Below the pieces are notes generated by a model. It saw nothing but the letters and a program-made list of their open reading frames with translations. It did no database searches and had not been told where the DNA came from. Below, piece after piece: positions 18,022 through 27,618 of a DNA stretch of 64,000 bases (positions are counted from its first letter, which is position 1; every line of letters starts with the position of its first letter). The position numbers and the translations under genes were made by a program. The stretch spans positions 1-64,000 of the forward strand of contig JBFWXN010000001.1 of assembly GCA_050187415.1 (NCBI GenBank), written 5' to 3'. The stretch comes from Ga0077555 sp050187415 (GTDB lineage Bacteria; Pseudomonadota; Alphaproteobacteria; Rhizobiales; Hyphomicrobiaceae).

Positions 18022-19011
18022 ATGAACGAGCTACCGATCGTCGACATGAGCGGTGTGCGCGATGGGGACAGGGCGGCGATGGAGCGGGCAGCGCGCCAGA
18101 TCCATCAGGCCTTTACGACCGTGGGCTTTCTTTACATCTCAACCCATGGCCTGCCCGAGGCGGTGATCACGGAGACCGTGCGCGAGGCGCAGGGCTTTTT
18201 CCGGCAGCCCACCGAGAAAAAGCGCGAAGTGGCGATCAACAAGCGGCATCGCGGCTTCAACGCCCTCGGGGACGCGCTGATGTATGAGGCGTCGAAGCCC
18301 GACTACAAGGAATTCTACACGATCGGCCTGGAACTTGCGGAGGACGATCCGGATGTCGTCGCGGGCGAACCCCTGCTCGGCCCGAACAACTGGCCGGCCG
18401 ATCGGCCGGGCCTGCGCCACGCGATGAGCCGGTACTACGAGGAGATCGGGCGATGCGGCGCGGACCTGCTCAGTTGCGTGGCCATCTCTCTCGGTCTCGA
18501 GCAGGACTTCTTCCGGGAGAAATATCGCAAGCGCTTGCAGCGGACCCAGTTGATCTATTATCCGCCCCATCCCGCCGGCGCGCCGGCCGATCAGTTTGGA
18601 TTGGCGCCGCACACCGACTTCGGGTGCATCACGCTCCTCTGGCAGGACCAGAACGGCGGCCTCGAAGTGCTGGAGCGTCAGTCCAAGGCCTGGATCGCCG
18701 CGACGCCGGTTCCCGGCACGCTCGTCGTCAATGTCGGCGATCTACTGGCCCGTTGGACCAACGACCGCTACGCCTCGACGCCGCACCGCGTCATCAACGC
18801 ATCGGGGCGTGAACGCTTCTCGATCGCCACGTTCTATGACCCGGATTTCAAGGCGGACGTGGATCCGCGGCAGCTCGGCGTTCCGGCATCGGAGTGCCGC
18901 TACGAGCCGACGACGTCGGGCGCCCATATTCTCGGCCGCATCGAACGGTCGTTCGGGTACCGCAAGACGCTTGCAGCCGCCGCAGACCGAGTGCCCCCAT
19001 CGCTGCCGTAG
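18022..19011 (+). CDS. 2-oxoglutarate/Fe(II) oxygenase, isopenicillin N synthase-like
   Basis: This non-haem iron oxygenase of 329 residues opens with LPIVDMSGVRDGDR, the DIOX_N domain typical of IPNS/plant-type enzymes. The jelly-roll core follows, with iron ligands His and Asp in LAPHTDFGCITLLWQD (about residues 196-198), a distal His in STPHRVIN, and the 2OG-binding Arg-x-Ser in RERFSIATF. It should hydroxylate or oxidise a small molecule. ATG 18022 has AGAGG upstream; the frame is open earlier without homology. It is followed by an MFS drug-type transporter 121 bases downstream on the same strand, a plausible but unproven functional link. Confidence 0.87.
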   Translation: MNELPIVDMSGVRDGDRAAMERAARQIHQAFTTVGFLYISTHGLPEAVITETVREAQGFFRQPTEKKREVAINKRHRGFNALGDALMYEASKPDYKEFYTIGLELAEDDPDVVAGEPLLGPNNWPADRPGLRHAMSRYYEEIGRCGADLLSCVAISLGLEQDFFREKYRKRLQRTQLIYYPPHPAGAPADQFGLAPHTDFGCITLLWQDQNGGLEVLERQSKAWIAATPVPGTLVVNVGDLLARWTNDRYASTPHRVINASGRERFSIATFYDPDFKADVDPRQLGVPASECRYEPTTSGAHILGRIERSFGYRKTLAAAADRVPPSLP

Positions 19012-19132
19012 CGGGTTGCAAAAATTGCGGCTGTGCACGGGCCGATAAGATGCGAATCTGGGCGACAGAAAAGGCGGCTGCCGGTGCGGCTAAGGGGTAA
19101 TCCCCGCGGTAGCCTGAGGAAACGCTAGGCGA

Positions 19133-20671
19133 ATGACCCAGACGCACGGTGGAGCCGATGCGGAGCCCCAGGGCGGGCTCTTCAGCATGTCGGGCCGACA
19201 ATGGCTGATCCTGCTCATGGTGCAGTTGTCGAACCTGCTGTTCGGCATGACCATCACGCTCGCCAACCTGGTGCTGCCGCAGGTGAGGGGAACCTTTTCG
19301 GCAACGCAGGACGAGATTGCGTGGGTAGTGACGCTCAATCTCGTTGCGACGGCGGTCGCGACGCCGCTGACCGGCTGGATGTCGTCGCGTGTCGGCTGGC
19401 GCAATATGATGTTCTTCACGGTGCTTGGGTTCACCGTGTCGTCGTTCCTGTGCGGCATCGCGACGAGCCTCGAGACGCTGATCATGGCGCGCGTCGCGCA
19501 GGGGGCCTTCGGCGCGCCGATCATGCCGATGGGACAAGCGATCCTGCTAGCGACATTCCCGCCGCACCTTCAGCCGGCAGCGCTCGTGATGTGGGGAATC
19601 GGGGCTGTGTTCGGTCCCGTGCTCGGTCCGATTCTCGGATCCATGGCAACGGAAGCCTGGAACTGGCGCGCGGCCTTCTTCATGATCGTGCCGCCCGGCA
19701 TTGCCGCGCTGGTCACGATCTGGTTCGCGCTTTCGGATTACACGGAGCGCAAGCGTGCCAGGTTCGACTGGGTCGGCTTTCTCGCGCTCTCGCTTGCGCT
19801 CGTGTGTATCCAACTCATCTGCGACCGCGGCCAGCGGCTCGACTGGTTCGAATCGAGCCAGATCACGATCTTCGCCTTCATCGGCGTGCTCTCCTTTTGG
19901 ATCTTCTGCGTGCATTGCCTGACGGCCGAGGAGCCGTTTCTGTCGCCTTCGCTGCTGCGCGATCGAAATTTCGCCATCGGGACCGCAATCGCCTTCGTCA
20001 TGGGCATGCTGAGTTTTACGAGCCTCGTGCTCTTTCCCAGCCTGCTGCACGACCTGAAGGGCTATCCCGATACGGTGATCGGGACGCTGATCGCGGCGCG
20101 AGGGCTCGGCAACTGGACCGCCTTTTTCTTCATTGCGAGACTGACGAAGGTGGCGCCGCGCCTCGCCATCGCGTCAGGACTCGCGATCCAGGGCCTGGCG
20201 GCCTACTGGATGTCGCATTTCGATCTCAACGTGGACCAGTCGCGCGTGTTCTGGAGCCACTATCTCGTCGGGCTCGGGCAAAGCGTTACGTTCACGCCCA
20301 TGACGGTGATGGCCTTTACGACGTTGCCGAGGCACCAGATCACCGAGGGCTCAGCCGTGTTCACGCTGATGCGAAACTTCGGCTCCAGCCTGTTCATTTC
20401 CATGTCGGTGATGGTGCTCGTGCGCTCGACCTCGATCAACTACTCCGAGATGATGGAGTTCGTCTCACCCTACCGACGCGCGCTCGGCATCTTCGGGTTA
20501 CCGGCGCCCTGGAATCCCGAGACGGCTCCCGGGCTCGCGCGCATCGCTCGGGAGGTGCAGCGGCAGGCCGCCATGATCGGCTACGTCAATGCCTTCCATC
20601 TGATGGCCCTGGTCGGCTTCACGGCAGTTCCGCTGGCTTGCTTCATGCGCAGGAAGCCGGTCGGACGGTAG
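19133..20671 (+). CDS. DHA2 family MFS transporter (EmrB/QacA-like)
   Basis: This is a 14-helix drug:H+ antiporter of 512 residues. Typical features are the first helix LILLMVQLSNLLFGMTITLANLVLPQVRG, where DHA2 members usually have D-x-x-x-V-x-A-L-P, then TGWMSSRVGWRNMMFFT (loop 2-3), and motif C-like GIGAVFGPVLGPILGSMATEAWNWRAAFF in helix 5. The length and 14-span pattern separate it from 12-TM carriers. No HlyD/EmrA-type membrane fusion partner is adjacent. It may serve the oxygenase gene just upstream. It converges with the CaiB-type gene. Confidence 0.87.
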   Translation: MTQTHGGADAEPQGGLFSMSGRQWLILLMVQLSNLLFGMTITLANLVLPQVRGTFSATQDEIAWVVTLNLVATAVATPLTGWMSSRVGWRNMMFFTVLGFTVSSFLCGIATSLETLIMARVAQGAFGAPIMPMGQAILLATFPPHLQPAALVMWGIGAVFGPVLGPILGSMATEAWNWRAAFFMIVPPGIAALVTIWFALSDYTERKRARFDWVGFLALSLALVCIQLICDRGQRLDWFESSQITIFAFIGVLSFWIFCVHCLTAEEPFLSPSLLRDRNFAIGTAIAFVMGMLSFTSLVLFPSLLHDLKGYPDTVIGTLIAARGLGNWTAFFFIARLTKVAPRLAIASGLAIQGLAAYWMSHFDLNVDQSRVFWSHYLVGLGQSVTFTPMTVMAFTTLPRHQITEGSAVFTLMRNFGSSLFISMSVMVLVRSTSINYSEMMEFVSPYRRALGIFGLPAPWNPETAPGLARIAREVQRQAAMIGYVNAFHLMALVGFTAVPLACFMRRKPVGR

Positions 20672-20702
20672 GCGCGACCCAACCTGTAATTCCGGCGCGC
20701 AC

Positions 20703-21890
20703 CTACGGTTTGTCGGCGGTCAATCGCGCAATCTCGCTGCTGGAATAGCCGATCTCGGCGAGCACGTCGGCCGTATGCTCGCCGAGCCGCGGTGCCGGCA
20801 TCCTGTCCTGGCGCATGCCGCCCGAGAACGTGTTGGCGATCTTCGTGCGCCGGATCGTTCCCTCGCTCGGATGTTGCTCCGTCTCGAAGAATCCGACATC
20901 GGCGAGGTGGGGGTCGAGGAACAGGTCGTCGATGCTGTTGTAGCGTGCGCTCGGAATCTGCAACGCGTCGAAGATCTGCATCCACTCGGCGGTCGTCTTC
21001 AGCAACAGGCCCTGGGCGCGGACCTCGAAATAGGCGTCGGCGTTCTCGCTTCGAAGCTGCGCATTGAGGAAGCGCGGGTCGTGCTCGAGCTCCGGCCGCC
21101 CGATGGCGCGGAAGAAGGCGAATGCCTGTGCGTCCGTGTTGGGACTGATGGTGATGTAGCCGTCGCTGGTCGGCAGCGGCCGGTACTCGGGCGACAGCAG
21201 GCGGTTGTCGCCGCTCTCGCCGATCGGCGGAACGAACGTGGTGGCGCCCATGTGCTCGGAGGTCACGAACGAGGCCATGTTCTCGAGCATGGGCACCTGG
21301 ATCGCTTCGCCGGCCCCCGTCTTCTCGCGGCGATAGAGGGCGAACCCGATCGCCTGGGCCGCGATCAGGCCCGAGATGTGATCCGTCATCACCATCGGCA
21401 CGAAGCGAGGCTCGCCGATCGCCCGCTCGAATGTGCCCGCTACGCCGGAGAGGCTCTGGATGATCGGATCATAAGCCGGTTTGTCGTAGTAGCGACCGCC
21501 AGGACCGAATGCGAGAATGGAGCAATGGATAAGCCTGGGGTTGCGCTTCAGCAGCGTTGCGGCATCGAGGCCGGCGCGCTCGAGCGCCTTCGGCCGCACG
21601 TTCGAGACGAAGACATCCGCCCGATCGATCAGCCGCAGCATCGCCTCCAGACCGCCGGGCGTCTTCAGGTCGAGAACGGCGGAGCGCTTGTTGCGGTTGA
21701 AGTTGAGGAACTTGCCGGACATGCCCGGATTGCGCGTGCCGCGCGCCATGGTGCGCAGCAGGTCACCGCCGGGCGCCTCGACCTTGATCACGTCCGCCCC
21801 CTGATCGGCGAGCGTGCGGGTGCAGATCGGCCCGACCACGACCGACGTCTGGTCGATCACGCGAATGCCGTCGAGCGGTCCTCCGGCCAT
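20703..21890 (-). CDS. CaiB/BaiF family (type III) CoA-transferase
   Basis: This 395-residue enzyme transfers CoA between acyl-CoA and a free carboxylic acid. The N-terminus LDGIRVIDQTSVVVGPICTRTLADQGADVIKVEAPGGD is the family hallmark, NRNKRSAVLDLKTPGG follows, and the catalytic Asp lies in PAYDPIIQSLSG. The start ATG 21890 has AGGAG upstream. The preceding gene on this strand, an acyl-CoA ligase, ends 34 bases before the start, so the two form an operon for activating and shuttling CoA thioesters, reminiscent of caiC-caiB in carnitine metabolism. The actual substrate cannot be read from sequence. Confidence 0.9.
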   Translation of the reverse strand: MAGGPLDGIRVIDQTSVVVGPICTRTLADQGADVIKVEAPGGDLLRTMARGTRNPGMSGKFLNFNRNKRSAVLDLKTPGGLEAMLRLIDRADVFVSNVRPKALERAGLDAATLLKRNPRLIHCSILAFGPGGRYYDKPAYDPIIQSLSGVAGTFERAIGEPRFVPMVMTDHISGLIAAQAIGFALYRREKTGAGEAIQVPMLENMASFVTSEHMGATTFVPPIGESGDNRLLSPEYRPLPTSDGYITISPNTDAQAFAFFRAIGRPELEHDPRFLNAQLRSENADAYFEVRAQGLLLKTTAEWMQIFDALQIPSARYNSIDDLFLDPHLADVGFFETEQHPSEGTIRRTKIANTFSGGMRQDRMPAPRLGEHTADVLAEIGYSSSEIARLTADKP

Positions 21891-21924
21891 GCCGTCTCCT
21901 GTCGTGTGCCGTACGCGGGAATGC

Positions 21925-23544
21925 CTAACCGCGCCGTTTCATGTGCCTCAGGTCGATCATGCCGGGGGCCTCGCGCGGGTCGGCGTGATCGGGAAAGATC
22001 ATGTGCTTTTGCAGCTTCTGGGTGCCCGTGGTCGGCAGCGCGGCGGCGAACCAGACCCAGCCGGGAGCCTTGAAGTAGGCGAGGCGCTGGTTGCAATAGT
22101 GAAAGACATCCTCGGCCGCTTTCTGGTCGTTGGCGCCGGAGCGCGTCACGACGCAGGCGAGCACTTCCTCCTCGCGCACCTCGTCCTTGACGGCCATCAC
22201 CGCCACCTGCGCCACATCAGGGTGCGTCAGCAGCAGCGCCTCGATCTCCGCCGCGGCGATGTTCTCGCCGGACCTTCGGATGATGTTCTTCTTGCGGTCG
22301 ACGAAATGCAGCATGCCGTCTCGGCCGCGCCAGACGGTATCGCCGGTATGGAACCAGCCGCCGCGCCAGGCCCGCGCCGTCTCCTCATCATTCTTGAGAT
22401 AACCCGAAAACATGGCCCGCCGAGGCGTCTCGCCCGAGTGGCGCACCACCATCTCGCCGGGCGAACCGTCGGCCACCTCCCGGTCCGCCTCGTCGACCAC
22501 GCGCACGTCGAGACCGGGCACCGCCTTGCCGAACGCGCGTGTCCCGGTCTGCCGCGGCTCGCCATTGTCGATCAGGATGCGACAGGACTCGGTCATGCCC
22601 CAGACCTCGATCATCGGAAATCCGAAGCGCTCCTCGAAGACGCTGTGCAACGCCGGCTCGATGCCCGCGCCGAAGCCCAGCCGGACCGCATGGTCGCGAT
22701 CGGCGTCCGATGGGGGCTGCTTCAGGAGCATGGGCGCCACGATGCCGAGATAGTGGACGATCGTTGCGTGCGTCGCCTTCACCTCGCGCCACCAGCGGGT
22801 CGGATTGAAGCGGTCGGTCTGGATCTGGCAGCAGCCGGACGCGACGGCGCCGAGCAGCGAGATGATGCCCGAGTTGATATGATAAAGTGGCAGCGGATTG
22901 TAGATCCGGTCCTCGCCGGACCGCAGGGAAAACGTGCCCCCGCGGTTCGCGTACCAGTCGCCCATCGAAACCTCGTAGCCATGCGAGATGAGGCAACCCT
23001 TGGGCCGGCCCGTGGTCCCGGACGTATAGAGGATCTGGGCCTCGGTCTCGGGCGACGGCACACCGTGCATGGATCGACGTGCGGGCATGGGTGGCCGGAG
23101 GCCCGGCGCGGGCTCGTGCACAGGCGGCTTGTGCTCACTCTCGGCCAGCGCGCTCTCGATCTGCGCGAGCCGCCGCTGCGTCACAAGGAGCAAGTCTGGC
23201 TCGGAATGTTCCAAAAGGTAAGCCGTCTCGGCGGCGCGATAGTCCGGGTTGATCGGCACCACGGAAGCCCCGATCGAATTGAGCGCCAGCCGATGAAATA
23301 CGTGCTCCGGCCGATTTTCGAGCAGCAGCGCCACCCGGTGGCCGAGACCGTAGCCGGCGCTCCGGTAGGCCTCGGCGAGGGCGCGAATGTCGCGGTCCGC
23401 CTCGGCGTAGGAGATCTCGGTACCGCCGGTCAGGTAGTCGCGGTCAGGATTGGGCGGAACGGCCAGGAAGGGCCGGTCGGACCAGCGTTCGACCGCCTCG
23501 CTCCACAACGTGGCGATGGTTATGTCATCGCGAACGTCTGCCAT
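21925..23544 (-). CDS. AMP-dependent acyl-CoA synthetase/ligase
   Basis: This ANL-superfamily ligase of 539 residues activates a carboxylic acid with ATP and CoA. It shows the P-loop-like motif LYTSGTTGRPKGCLISHG near residue 175, the A5 motif EVWGMTESCR, GWFHTGDTVWRGRDG, the hinge FVDRKKNIIRRSGENI, and a C-terminal Lys in TTGTQKLQKHMI. ATG 23544 follows a GGGAGG Shine-Dalgarno; the long upstream open frame crosses the divergent queA promoter and start and is spurious. The order ligase then CaiB-type CoA-transferase suggests catabolism of a carnitine-like, aromatic or fatty acid. Confidence 0.9.
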   Translation of the reverse strand: MADVRDDITIATLWSEAVERWSDRPFLAVPPNPDRDYLTGGTEISYAEADRDIRALAEAYRSAGYGLGHRVALLLENRPEHVFHRLALNSIGASVVPINPDYRAAETAYLLEHSEPDLLLVTQRRLAQIESALAESEHKPPVHEPAPGLRPPMPARRSMHGVPSPETEAQILYTSGTTGRPKGCLISHGYEVSMGDWYANRGGTFSLRSGEDRIYNPLPLYHINSGIISLLGAVASGCCQIQTDRFNPTRWWREVKATHATIVHYLGIVAPMLLKQPPSDADRDHAVRLGFGAGIEPALHSVFEERFGFPMIEVWGMTESCRILIDNGEPRQTGTRAFGKAVPGLDVRVVDEADREVADGSPGEMVVRHSGETPRRAMFSGYLKNDEETARAWRGGWFHTGDTVWRGRDGMLHFVDRKKNIIRRSGENIAAAEIEALLLTHPDVAQVAVMAVKDEVREEEVLACVVTRSGANDQKAAEDVFHYCNQRLAYFKAPGWVWFAAALPTTGTQKLQKHMIFPDHADPREAPGMIDLRHMKRRG

Positions 23545-23636
23545 CCTCGCACGCCTCCCATCGATCGCCGATACGCGAGCTTTCGCTCCGACCATGGTAG
23601 AGTGACCACATAGCCCACCGCAAACGATCCGGGGAC

Positions 23637-24743
23637 ATGCGTACCGACCTCTTCGATTTTGACCTGCCAGACGATCGCATCGCGCTGCGACCGACCGAGC
23701 CGCGTGATCGTGCGCGCATGCTCGTGGTGCGCCAGCCCGGTCGCTCGCAGGGGCAGGGCTGGGCCGCACCTGCCGTGCTCGAGGACCGCTCCGTTCATGA
23801 TCTGCCGTCGCTGCTTGCACCGGGGGATGCCCTCGTCGTCAACGACACGAAGGTCATCCCGGCGGCTCTCGATGGCACGCGCGAGCGTAACGGTCACATC
23901 GCCCACGTCGCCTTCAACCTGATCAAGCGCATCGACGAGAGCCATTGGCGCGCCTTCGCGCGGCCAGCCAAGCGGCTGGAGGTCGGGGACCGGGTGGTGT
24001 TCCAGGCCGAAGGCCGCGTTTGCCTCGCCGGCAGCCTCTCGGCCGTGGTGGCGCAGAAGCTCGAGGGGGGCGAGGTCGAGCTGGCGTTCTCGCTGCACAG
24101 CGCCTTTCTGGACGAGGCGATCGAGGCGCTGGGCGACATGCCGCTGCCACCCTACATCGCCTTGAAGCGACCACCCGACGACGCCGATCGCGCCAGCTAC
24201 CAGACCATGTTCGCGGCCCGCGAGGGAGCGGTGGCGGCGCCGACCGCGGCGCTGCATTTCACGCCCCGGCTGTCGGCTGCTCTGGCGGGGAACGGCATCG
24301 CGCGGCATACGCTGACGCTGCACGTCGGGGCCGGCACGTTCCTGCCCGTCAAAGCCGACGATACGGATCAGCACGCCATGCACGCCGAGTGGGGCGAGAT
24401 CGGCGAGGAGACCGCCGCTGCGCTCAATGGCGTGCGCGCGCGCGGCGGGCGCATCGTGGCGGTCGGCACGACGGCGCTTCGGCTGCTCGAAAGCGCGGTC
24501 GATGCGAGCGGCCGGATCAGGCCCTTTCGCGGCGAGACGTCGATCTTCATCACGCCGGGCTATCGTTTCCGGGCGGTCGACGTGTTGATGACCAACTTTC
24601 ATCTGCCGCGCTCGACGCTGTTCATGCTGGTCTCGGCCTTCGCTGGTCTCGACACCATGCACGCCGCCTACCGCCACGCGATCCGAGAGTTTTACCGCTT
24701 CTATTCCTATGGCGACGCGAGCCTGCTGTTCAGAGGCGATTGA
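23637..24743 (+). CDS. queA: tRNA preQ1(34) S-adenosylmethionine ribosyltransferase-isomerase QueA
   Basis: QueA transfers and isomerises the ribosyl group of SAM onto preQ1 in the tRNA anticodon, giving epoxyqueuosine. The 368-residue protein has the complete family signature: MRTDLFDFDLPDDRIALRP, ARMLVV, DALVVNDTKVIPA, LPLPPYIALKR-type sequence near the middle (PLPPYI), then TLHVGAGTFLPVKADDTDQHAMHAEW and the C-terminal TNFHLPRSTLFMLVSAFAG. It is divergent from the acyl-CoA ligase by 92 bases. The other queuosine gene here, tgt, is 3.4 kb downstream; in many alphaproteobacteria the two are adjacent, so unrelated genes appear to sit between them. Confidence 0.97.
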   Translation: MRTDLFDFDLPDDRIALRPTEPRDRARMLVVRQPGRSQGQGWAAPAVLEDRSVHDLPSLLAPGDALVVNDTKVIPAALDGTRERNGHIAHVAFNLIKRIDESHWRAFARPAKRLEVGDRVVFQAEGRVCLAGSLSAVVAQKLEGGEVELAFSLHSAFLDEAIEALGDMPLPPYIALKRPPDDADRASYQTMFAAREGAVAAPTAALHFTPRLSAALAGNGIARHTLTLHVGAGTFLPVKADDTDQHAMHAEWGEIGEETAAALNGVRARGGRIVAVGTTALRLLESAVDASGRIRPFRGETSIFITPGYRFRAVDVLMTNFHLPRSTLFMLVSAFAGLDTMHAAYRHAIREFYRFYSYGDASLLFRGD

Positions 24744-24774
24744 AAACCGTGCAGCCGGGCGCTTCGCCACCAGG

Positions 24775-25131
24775 TCAGGCTCGCGTGACGTGCGCCGATA
24801 CGCACTGCCAGCGGCCGTCGCGGAACTGCCAGTCGTCGGTGTAGCGGCCGGCGCCCCTCGATCCGTCCGGCTTCGTGTAGGCTGTCTGCGCATGAATAAT
24901 GGCGAACTCGCCGAGAATGCGAATAGTCACATCGTGCTCGCGCAGGTCTTTAACGGTTGAACCGCGGCCGATTTGCTCAAGGAATTGCGATCGATCCACG
25001 ATCGAGCCGTCTGGATTGCTGTTCATGAAATCCCCTGACAAATGGCGCTCGAACCATTCCACGTCGGCGTCCTGCACAGCTTGCACATAATTTCGATTGA
25101 GCGCCTTCAGTTCGGAGAGATGACCATTCAT
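24775..25131 (-). CDS. SnoaL-like/DUF4440 nuclear transport factor 2 family protein
   Basis: This small cone-shaped NTF2-fold protein has 118 residues. The sequence LKALNRNYVQAVQDADVEWFERHL, followed by FMNSNPDGSIVDRSQFLEQI and ending YTDDWQFRDGRWQCVSAHVTRA, fits the DUF4440/SnoaL-like group. Members bind or isomerise small hydrophobic ligands, but most have no known reaction. Start ATG 25131 is preceded by AAAGGGCG; the upstream open frame continues into an AT-richer non-coding region. It converges with queA. Confidence 0.8.
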   Translation of the reverse strand: MNGHLSELKALNRNYVQAVQDADVEWFERHLSGDFMNSNPDGSIVDRSQFLEQIGRGSTVKDLREHDVTIRILGEFAIIHAQTAYTKPDGSRGAGRYTDDWQFRDGRWQCVSAHVTRA

Positions 25132-25851
25132 TGCCAGCGCCCTTTGTGCGAGTGACGACGATTGTGGCGCTGCCGGCCGGAGGCAGCGTGGCAGGTTAAT
25201 CGCCGCCGGGGACCGAAGACAATCGGACTCATGGCGACGTTCGAAATTGCCAAGAATGGGCCCCGTCCCGAAGCCCAGCCAATTTCGCTGCCGATAAAAT
25301 CTTGCCATGGCTCAATAGGCAGGACTATCGTAGTTTAGTTGGGAGTAAACTTCCGACGAGCCCGACCACTTCACGTTGGTGCCTGAATTCCGCTCGAGCG
25401 GACCGGCGAGGCGAAAGGGTGCAGGCAGATGGTGCACAGTCATATTTTGCTGGCTCGACGAGTGAAACGCCGCGCGACCAGGCTCAGACGAAACGGCTGC
25501 TCCAGAAATTGATCGCGTGCTGCCGCGAAGCCGGCCGCCTGTCTCGTCGCGCGTAACCGTGTCGCGATTTCGATTCCAAGCCCTGGCATTGGCCACGACG
25601 AAACAATGATCGCGCGAGGTGCCCGCCAATGCGAGTGCGGCGGCGCATGGCACACCTAAACGGCGACGAATTTTCGAAGCCAGCAGATCCATGAATAGTA
25701 ACACGCGTAAAGGGGGGGAGCCAAAAAGTTATTCGAAGAAATGGCTTTGGGAACTCGAGCCATCGGCTCTCAAAGCACTGATCCGGCGTAAACAATCGGC
25801 CGCGCAAAAAGGCGGCCGAGCGATAAAACGATAAGTCAATGGGAGTGAAAC
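25132..25851. other. 720-base region without a convincing gene
   Basis: This is a comparatively AT-rich stretch between the SnoaL-like gene and the binding-protein gene. Frames on both strands are short, lack Shine-Dalgarno sequences and family motifs, and have codon use unlike the neighbours. The best is a 47-codon frame at 25691-25834 (+), Lys/Arg-rich, with no ribosome site, which I do not accept as a gene. The region must contain the promoter for the binding-protein gene and possibly that of the SnoaL-like gene. Confidence 0.5.
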
Positions 25852-27207
25852 ATGAAACGTGCCAACCCAATCTCTCGCCGTCGGGCGCTCAAGCTCGGCG
25901 GTGCCGCGGCTGCCGCCGCCAGCCTCCCGCTGGTGCATGTTCGGACAGCTTCCGCAGCCGGTAGTCTGACCATGGGCATCTGGGATCACTGGGTGCCCGC
26001 GGCCAATCCCGTGCTGAAGTCGATCGTCGGCGAGTGGGCTGAGAAGAACAAGGTCGATGTGACCGTCGATTTCATCGCGTCGGCCGGCAACAAGATGATC
26101 CTGACGCAGGCCGCCGAGGCGCAGGCGGGCGCCGGACACGATCTTCTGGCGTTCGATCAGTGGAATGCCCACCGCCACGGCGACAAGCTGACGCCTGTCA
26201 ACGATGTCGTGGACGGGCTGATCAAAAAGTACGGGCCGGTCAGCAAGGCTGTCGAATACCTGGGCAAGTCGGAAGGGAAATGGCTCGGCGTGCCGATGGC
26301 CTGGGGTTCGGCCCCCCTGCCGACTGTGGCGCGCATTTCGCTCATCAAGAAATTCACGGGCGAGGACGTGACGGAGTGGTACCCGGCAAGCAATACCAAA
26401 ACCAAAGGCGCGGCCGACTGGACCTACGACAAGTTTCTTACGATGGCCGAGAAATGCCACAAGGCAGGTTTCACGTTCGGGTTGGGCTGCGGCTCCAATA
26501 GTACGGACGCCAACCAGACCTGGGGCGCGACGTTTGGGGCGTTCGGCGCGCATCTGGTCGACGCGAAGGGCAATATCACCGTCGATTCCGATCCGGTGCG
26601 CGAGGTGCTGGACTACGTCAAGCGGATGGTGCCGTTCCTGCCGTCCACCACGATTTCCTTCGACGATGCCTCAAACAACAAGATATTCGTCGGCGACAAA
26701 TCGGCCCTCATCTGGAATCCACCGAGTGCCTGGGCCGTCGCCAAGCGCGATGCTCCGGAAATTGCGAAAGACGTCTGGCATTTTCCAAATCCAAAAGGAA
26801 AGATGGGTCGCTTGGTTCCGCACCGCCCCTATTTCTGGGGCATCTGGCAATGGTCGAAGAACAAGCAGGCGGCCAAGGACCTGATGGTCCACCTCAGCCA
26901 GCGCGAGATAGTTGCCAAGCTCAGCGTGCCGGCCGCCGGCTACGATATTCCGCCGTTCCTGTCGATGGCAGACCTGCCCGTCTGGGCCGACACCGAGCCA
27001 CCCAAGGGCACGATCTACAACTATCCGCTGCGGCCACACCACGAGGGCGAGTACTACATCGTGGGGTCCAGCGGGACGCCCGAGATGGGTGAGCAGATCT
27101 GGAATCAGTATGTGATCCCCCAGATGGTCGCACGCATGGTGTCCGGCAATTCCGCCAAGGAGACCATCGATTGGGCGCAGAAAGAGATCGAGGGCTTCCG
27201 CCGCTGA
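25852..27207 (+). CDS. Tat-exported extracellular solute-binding protein family 1 (orphan)
   Basis: This periplasmic ABC-type substrate-binding protein of the SBP_bac_1 class has 451 residues. It begins with a twin-arginine signal, ISRRRALKLGGAAAAAASLP, with cleavage likely after TASAAG near residue 38. The mature part shows the alternating lobes of sugar/glycerol-3-phosphate binders, including GAGHDLLAFDQW near 95 and SALIWNPPSAWAVAKRD. GGGAGTG precedes the ATG. No permease or ATPase gene flanks it on either side, so its transporter is missing from this locus. Its position splits queA from tgt, which suggests insertion. Confidence 0.87.
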   Translation: MKRANPISRRRALKLGGAAAAAASLPLVHVRTASAAGSLTMGIWDHWVPAANPVLKSIVGEWAEKNKVDVTVDFIASAGNKMILTQAAEAQAGAGHDLLAFDQWNAHRHGDKLTPVNDVVDGLIKKYGPVSKAVEYLGKSEGKWLGVPMAWGSAPLPTVARISLIKKFTGEDVTEWYPASNTKTKGAADWTYDKFLTMAEKCHKAGFTFGLGCGSNSTDANQTWGATFGAFGAHLVDAKGNITVDSDPVREVLDYVKRMVPFLPSTTISFDDASNNKIFVGDKSALIWNPPSAWAVAKRDAPEIAKDVWHFPNPKGKMGRLVPHRPYFWGIWQWSKNKQAAKDLMVHLSQREIVAKLSVPAAGYDIPPFLSMADLPVWADTEPPKGTIYNYPLRPHHEGEYYIVGSSGTPEMGEQIWNQYVIPQMVARMVSGNSAKETIDWAQKEIEGFRR

Positions 27208-27618
27208 GTTGGCGGCGCGTCGCTCGTCGTCCCGCTCGTCAGGCGCGTGGGACGATTTCCGGCCGGGCAGGCGATCACATCGTCTGCCCGGGCAGTGCAT
27301 GCGAGGACATCGATGATGGGGTCGATGCGCCGTTGCCAGGCAGGCGCCAAAACGGCGGGCGATAGGCGGCCGATCTTGACAATCGGCAATGGCGAACCAA
27401 AGTCACGTCTATGAAAGTTGAACGCGCGCAATTTCTGCGGACGCACACCGTCGCGGTCACCCGACCCCGGCTCGGGTAGCCCTGCGCCTGATCCGGACCG
27501 TCCCGCATCCAGCGACCGCCTTTCTCGCCCAACTTCCACCTTCCAGAACCGCCGCCCGCATTTCTCGCCGAGCGCACGCTCATGCTTTCGCATGCCATCC
27601 CAGGAGCCCGCCCGAGCC
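27208..27618. other. 411-base gap between binding protein and rnk-like gene
   Basis: No gene with supporting motifs is visible. A possible terminator for the binding-protein gene lies near its start. The frame running in from 27418 is a Pro/Arg/Ser-rich artefact in front of the downstream gene. Confidence 0.45.
27227..27258 (+). terminator. possible terminator after the binding-protein gene
   Basis: A 7-bp stem (TCGTCCC/GGGACGA) with a 15-base loop is followed by TTTCC, 20 bases after the stop codon. The loop is long and the T-tract short, so this is weak. Confidence 0.3.

Noticed and set aside
25691..25834. 47-codon frame before the Tat binding protein
   Set aside because: No ribosome site, no motif, and composition unlike neighbouring genes; treated as leader DNA.
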